NCBI GenBank assembly: GCA_032622095.1
Contig: CP136063.1
Location: forward strand, 151,085,379-151,149,378
Direction of reading: 5' to 3'
DNA length: 64,000 nucleotides
Source: Siphonodentalium dalli
Taxonomy: Eukaryota; Mollusca; Scaphopoda; Gadilida; Siphonodentaliidae
Shown here in pieces: positions 60,933 to 64,000 of this stretch (positions within the stretch are counted from its first letter, which is position 1; each line of letters opens with the position of its first letter). Made by a program: the position numbers and the translations under genes. The notes beneath the pieces are model-generated. The model was not told the DNA's origin. It did not search any database and saw nothing but the letters and a program-made list of their open reading frames with translations.

Positions 60933-61049
60933 ATGTCTCAATCAAGTGAATTGGATGAAGAGTCATTAAATGCTCTTGAAAATAGTTCTAAACCTGCATC
61001 AACCACAAAATCAACACAGTGGGGAGTGAAAAAGTTGACATATTTATGA
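60933..61049 (+). pseudogene. Possible Crypton/DUF3504-type N-terminal relic, 38 aa
   Basis: ATG 60933 opens an acidic, Ser-rich start (MSQSSELDEES), then STTKSTQWGVKKL and a stop. The pattern Asn/Ser-T-K-x-T-x-W-[AG]-V resembles the first helix of the tyrosine-recombinase-like core in Crypton-derived proteins (DUF3504). No downstream recombinase domain is seen, so the call rests on a few residues. Confidence 0.3.
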
Positions 61050-62400
61050 TATTGTTGCTTAGGCCTAAAAAAAAAAGACGTTTGTTTCCGCTAACTCGAC
61101 CGACCCTATTTTAACCCCCGACCTAAACTTTTTATTGCCATTGGAAAAAAAATTAGGACCATAATTTTTTGTTTTTTTATTTAATTTTTTTTTTCAAGTT
61201 AGGTCACAATTCATATCATAACAAGATGCAAAACATTTATATATATTGACATAAGAAATTTAAGTTTAAAAAAAGATTTAAGTTTAACAGTTGGAATCAT
61301 ACTGTAAAGTATGTTTGGCTTTATCTAGCTGAAAACTTCAAATAGTTTCAGTTCAGGTTTGTTATCATTCAGCCTTCAGTAGCAATAGGCAACGATTTTT
61401 TTCAAAACACTTTTCCAGATATTCAGATGCAGTTATAGCAGCTTTAGGGTGTTAGGAATATGAAACAAAGTCAGTAGTAATGGCAGTATTTGAAAAAAAT
61501 GACGTTTTTTTCAAATAATTGGACTGGGGTCAGGGGGTTGACAATTCGCAGTTTTTGAGGAATGGCAAAATTCTGACAACACAGCATAACGGCAAAGTTT
61601 TCGAATTCTTATGGGAAATCTATATGTTGTTCTCATCGGGAACGATCAATCTACATAATCAATGCAGAAATTGGAACTTTTCCTTCATAAAAATTGAAAA
61701 TTTTGATCAAAATCCAAGTATACCCCCATCAAAAAGATGAATTTTTTCTTCTTTTTTTTTCAAGTATGTTGACAATATACTATAAAAACTTTTGGTATTT
61801 CTGTGTGTTATTTCTATTATCAGACACTATTGAATACATTTTGATAAAAAAAATTGAGACTTTTGTGTCGAATACGTGGAAATATTTCTTGATAACCAAA
61901 CTATACCCCCTACCAAAATTTTTTAAAAGATATTTTTTTCAACATTATGGAGCTATTCACGCAAAATACTACCTAACCTGCAGCAAAACTGTATATAGGT
62001 TTCATTGTCAGCCATTGGTGTATCGATATGAGAGCTGATATTTTATTTTTTTTCAATTAATTCTTAGAAAATGGACAAAATATGAGTGTCAACCTTCACA
62101 AAGTTCATGAGCCAAACTATTTTCAAGCGTATGACATAACTATATCTCAATTAATGTTGGAGGCATTGTTTTATGTAAACATTGCAACATGATAAAGTAT
62201 GGTTTGAAATAACTGGTTAAGTGGATAAACAAACCAGTACCCACCCGTTCGCAACAAAATATCATGTTATGGGCATTATGAGGCCATTATGATACGATTA
62301 ATGATACTTTATGATGGCATGGTGGTAAAATATGCCCAAGAAGCTATTCTAACCACTCATTCGTACAGATCGACTAGTATCAGCACAAAATATTATTTTG
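61050..62400. other. AT-rich stretch without a recognisable gene
   Basis: Poly-A/T-rich with short ORFs (61519-61740, 61694-62038) rich in Phe, Tyr, Lys and Ile, as expected of random AT-rich DNA. The blocks ATACCCCCATCAAAAAG and ATACCCCCTACCAAAATTT are weak duplicates. Confidence 0.5.
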
Positions 62401-63110
62401 CGCCATCATTCAAACGGGAACGGGACTACATGCCCCGAGACAACCCGCCCCTCTGCTATTTTCAGGGCGGGTTGTCCCGATAAATAAGGGTGGGTTGTCC
62501 GGAAATTGTTAATAGTGATTATGTTCTTTGATGATATATTATTAAAGATTTTGACCAACAAAACATGTGTTTATTCATTAATTATGTCAAAGCATTTTGC
62601 TTGTTGTCCAATTAATCCTCTTCACAAATCTCCATATTTCTACATGTCTATGTTATATGTTTGATTGGAGGTGAGTATACAAACAGCCTTTGAATGATGC
62701 TGACGGAACTGGGTATATTATCTCTTGAGTGTGGGTTATCTTCATTCTGCAAGCATGTTTCCTTGCATTCACTGCGATTTGGAGGTGCGAGACGAAAGAA
62801 GAGACCAGCACAATGCACTGGCAGACATTTAAACTTATTAAATTTTGTTTTTAATCTTCGTTCACTTTCATATTCATATTAGCCTATATACCGTTTTTTG
62901 TTGTCCATGTTGTTACATCAAATAAAAACCTATAAAGAACAACCTGGCAAGTTTCTTTAAACAAACATCTCATAATCCCGTCACACGTCCTAATTAGCCA
63001 CTAATTACCGCTAAGTGATTTTAGGGGGCGGGTTGTCAGGGGGCGGGTTGTCTTGAGTGAAAGGGGGCGGGTTGTCTCAGGGGCGGGTAGTCACGGCCCC
63101 ATTCAAACAT
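62401..63110. repeat. Dispersed repeat with GGGCGGGTTGTC motifs
   Basis: Hairpin ACAACCCGCCC...GGGCGGGTTGT at 62440-62475, the shared block TTATGTTCTTTGATGATATA, and four further GGGCGGGT copies at 63026-63088. Related to 42165-42290. Confidence 0.65.
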
Positions 63111-64000
63111 GTGTCCAAGATGTTTTGCTTCAACCAACCCGAATACCAGTCAACTTGGGGGTATGAATCCTGCGTACGGCTACAAAACACCCTGAATCCC
63201 GCATACCGAAGGGGGGGGGGGGGGGGGGGGGGTGGAGGTGATACCTTCATGTATTACACCACACGTATCGTATGTCATACATGTAGGCCTAATTCAATTG
63301 TTGACTGAATTTTTTATTTTTAAACAAGTTAAATTTCAAGTTAAAATATCATTAATTATGGCATAATACACAATAAAGTGGCTAAGATAAATCAGATCTT
63401 CTCAATCAACCAATTTCATTCAAATAAAGGCAAAATGGTCAGCAGAATACATTACTAATCACTTCAAATACATTTGTTTACGTACGATCATTAATATGTT
63501 CATGGGGCTGCCATGTTTTAATCATGTGACTACATTAGCTGGTAATACTACAAATAGAGTGATCTCCCCATGGCATTTAAAAACATATTTTTTCCTTTGA
63601 ACCCAGGACCAGCGCGACGATCGAAATACGGCTTTTTATTGCTAACTTTTTACTTTTTAACTTACCAGTGAGCAATGAAGCGTAATCGATAGCAATCGAG
63701 GTGGTCAGAAAGTTTCAAATTCGGAGTATTTTCACGATTTCAACAAAAATATTTTCACAAATATTTTCGCGGCTTTTTAGTTTGGTAAACAAAGGATATT
63801 CTATCCGCTGCCGAATTGTGCTATTTTTATTGGAAAAGGACACGTAATTGCTTAAAATAGCGGTGTTTACAATTACCTTCAGTCACGAGACTCTGGAGAT
63901 TTCCTGTGATGTCATCATTTACCGACTTCCGGAAATACGCGAGTTATCGTTCTTGTTCGGGGTTGCCTATTGCTACCTTCAGACTTCAGTATTTCAATCA
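63111..64000. other. No recognisable gene
   Basis: A 22-G tract is at 63211-63232. The last kilobase is ordinary AT-rich sequence. ACTTCCGG at ~63926 resembles an ETS site, not sufficient for a promoter call. Confidence 0.5.

Noticed and set aside
61519-62038. ORFs of 73 and 114 aa as a gene
   Set aside because: The composition (Phe, Tyr, Lys, Ile, Leu) matches translated AT-rich DNA and no motif is visible.

Overview
This window is non-genic, repeat-dominated DNA from an animal genome. The basis is AT-rich sequence, intron-type splice signals, an APE-type LINE, piggyBac, hAT, Penelope and Helitron-like elements, and an interspersed ~160-bp satellite. The repeat mix resembles marine invertebrates (mollusc or other lophotrochozoan, or an invertebrate deuterostome), but nothing fixes the species. 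I found no confident host gene. The only long intact coding sequence is a piggyBac transposase.

Layout. 1-1366: the right end of a satellite-bearing element abutting a dead LINE 3' fragment. 2557-19790: a pair of matching terminal inverted repeats 17.2 kb apart, each followed by a cluster of CCGCGG palindromes. Between them lie a nearly full-length but dead LINE (4232-7998), a hAT-like element (10370-11259), a poly-G/poly-C bounded insertion, a ~0.95-kb direct duplication, and a GC-rich inverted-repeat module holding a 117-bp (39-codon) tandem repeat. 20346-24250, 34505-38843 and 39907-42036: three elements with ends TAGCTCAACTT/AAGTTGAGCTA, filled with ~155-163-bp monomers.

25650-33246: two hAT relics with exact 8-bp target-site duplications (TSDs) and BED-finger remnants, a Penelope-like reverse transcriptase relic, TTAA-flanked MITEs, a foldback element, and a 1.4-kb element with 37-bp perfect terminal inverted repeats (TIRs). 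42882-49243: a TTAA-flanked piggyBac element with an intact 551-aa DDD transposase and large palindromic subterminal repeats. 51029-55727: a 4.7-kb element whose ends begin with CACAGTG, the RAG recombination-signal heptamer, flanked by a 5-bp TSD. These are hallmarks of Transib/RAG-type transposons. It carries a broken C2H2 zinc-finger gene and no recognisable transposase. 55928-57643: Helitron-like units joined head to tail. 57644-64000: dispersed repeats, a possible terminal exon and a short Crypton-like relic.

How the parts relate. The piggyBac transposase is a plausible driver in trans for at least four TTAA-flanked non-autonomous elements nearby. One of these landed precisely on the TTAA present in each A-type satellite monomer. 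Nesting gives a relative chronology: Penelope, satellite and Transib-like elements are older than the TTAA elements inside them.
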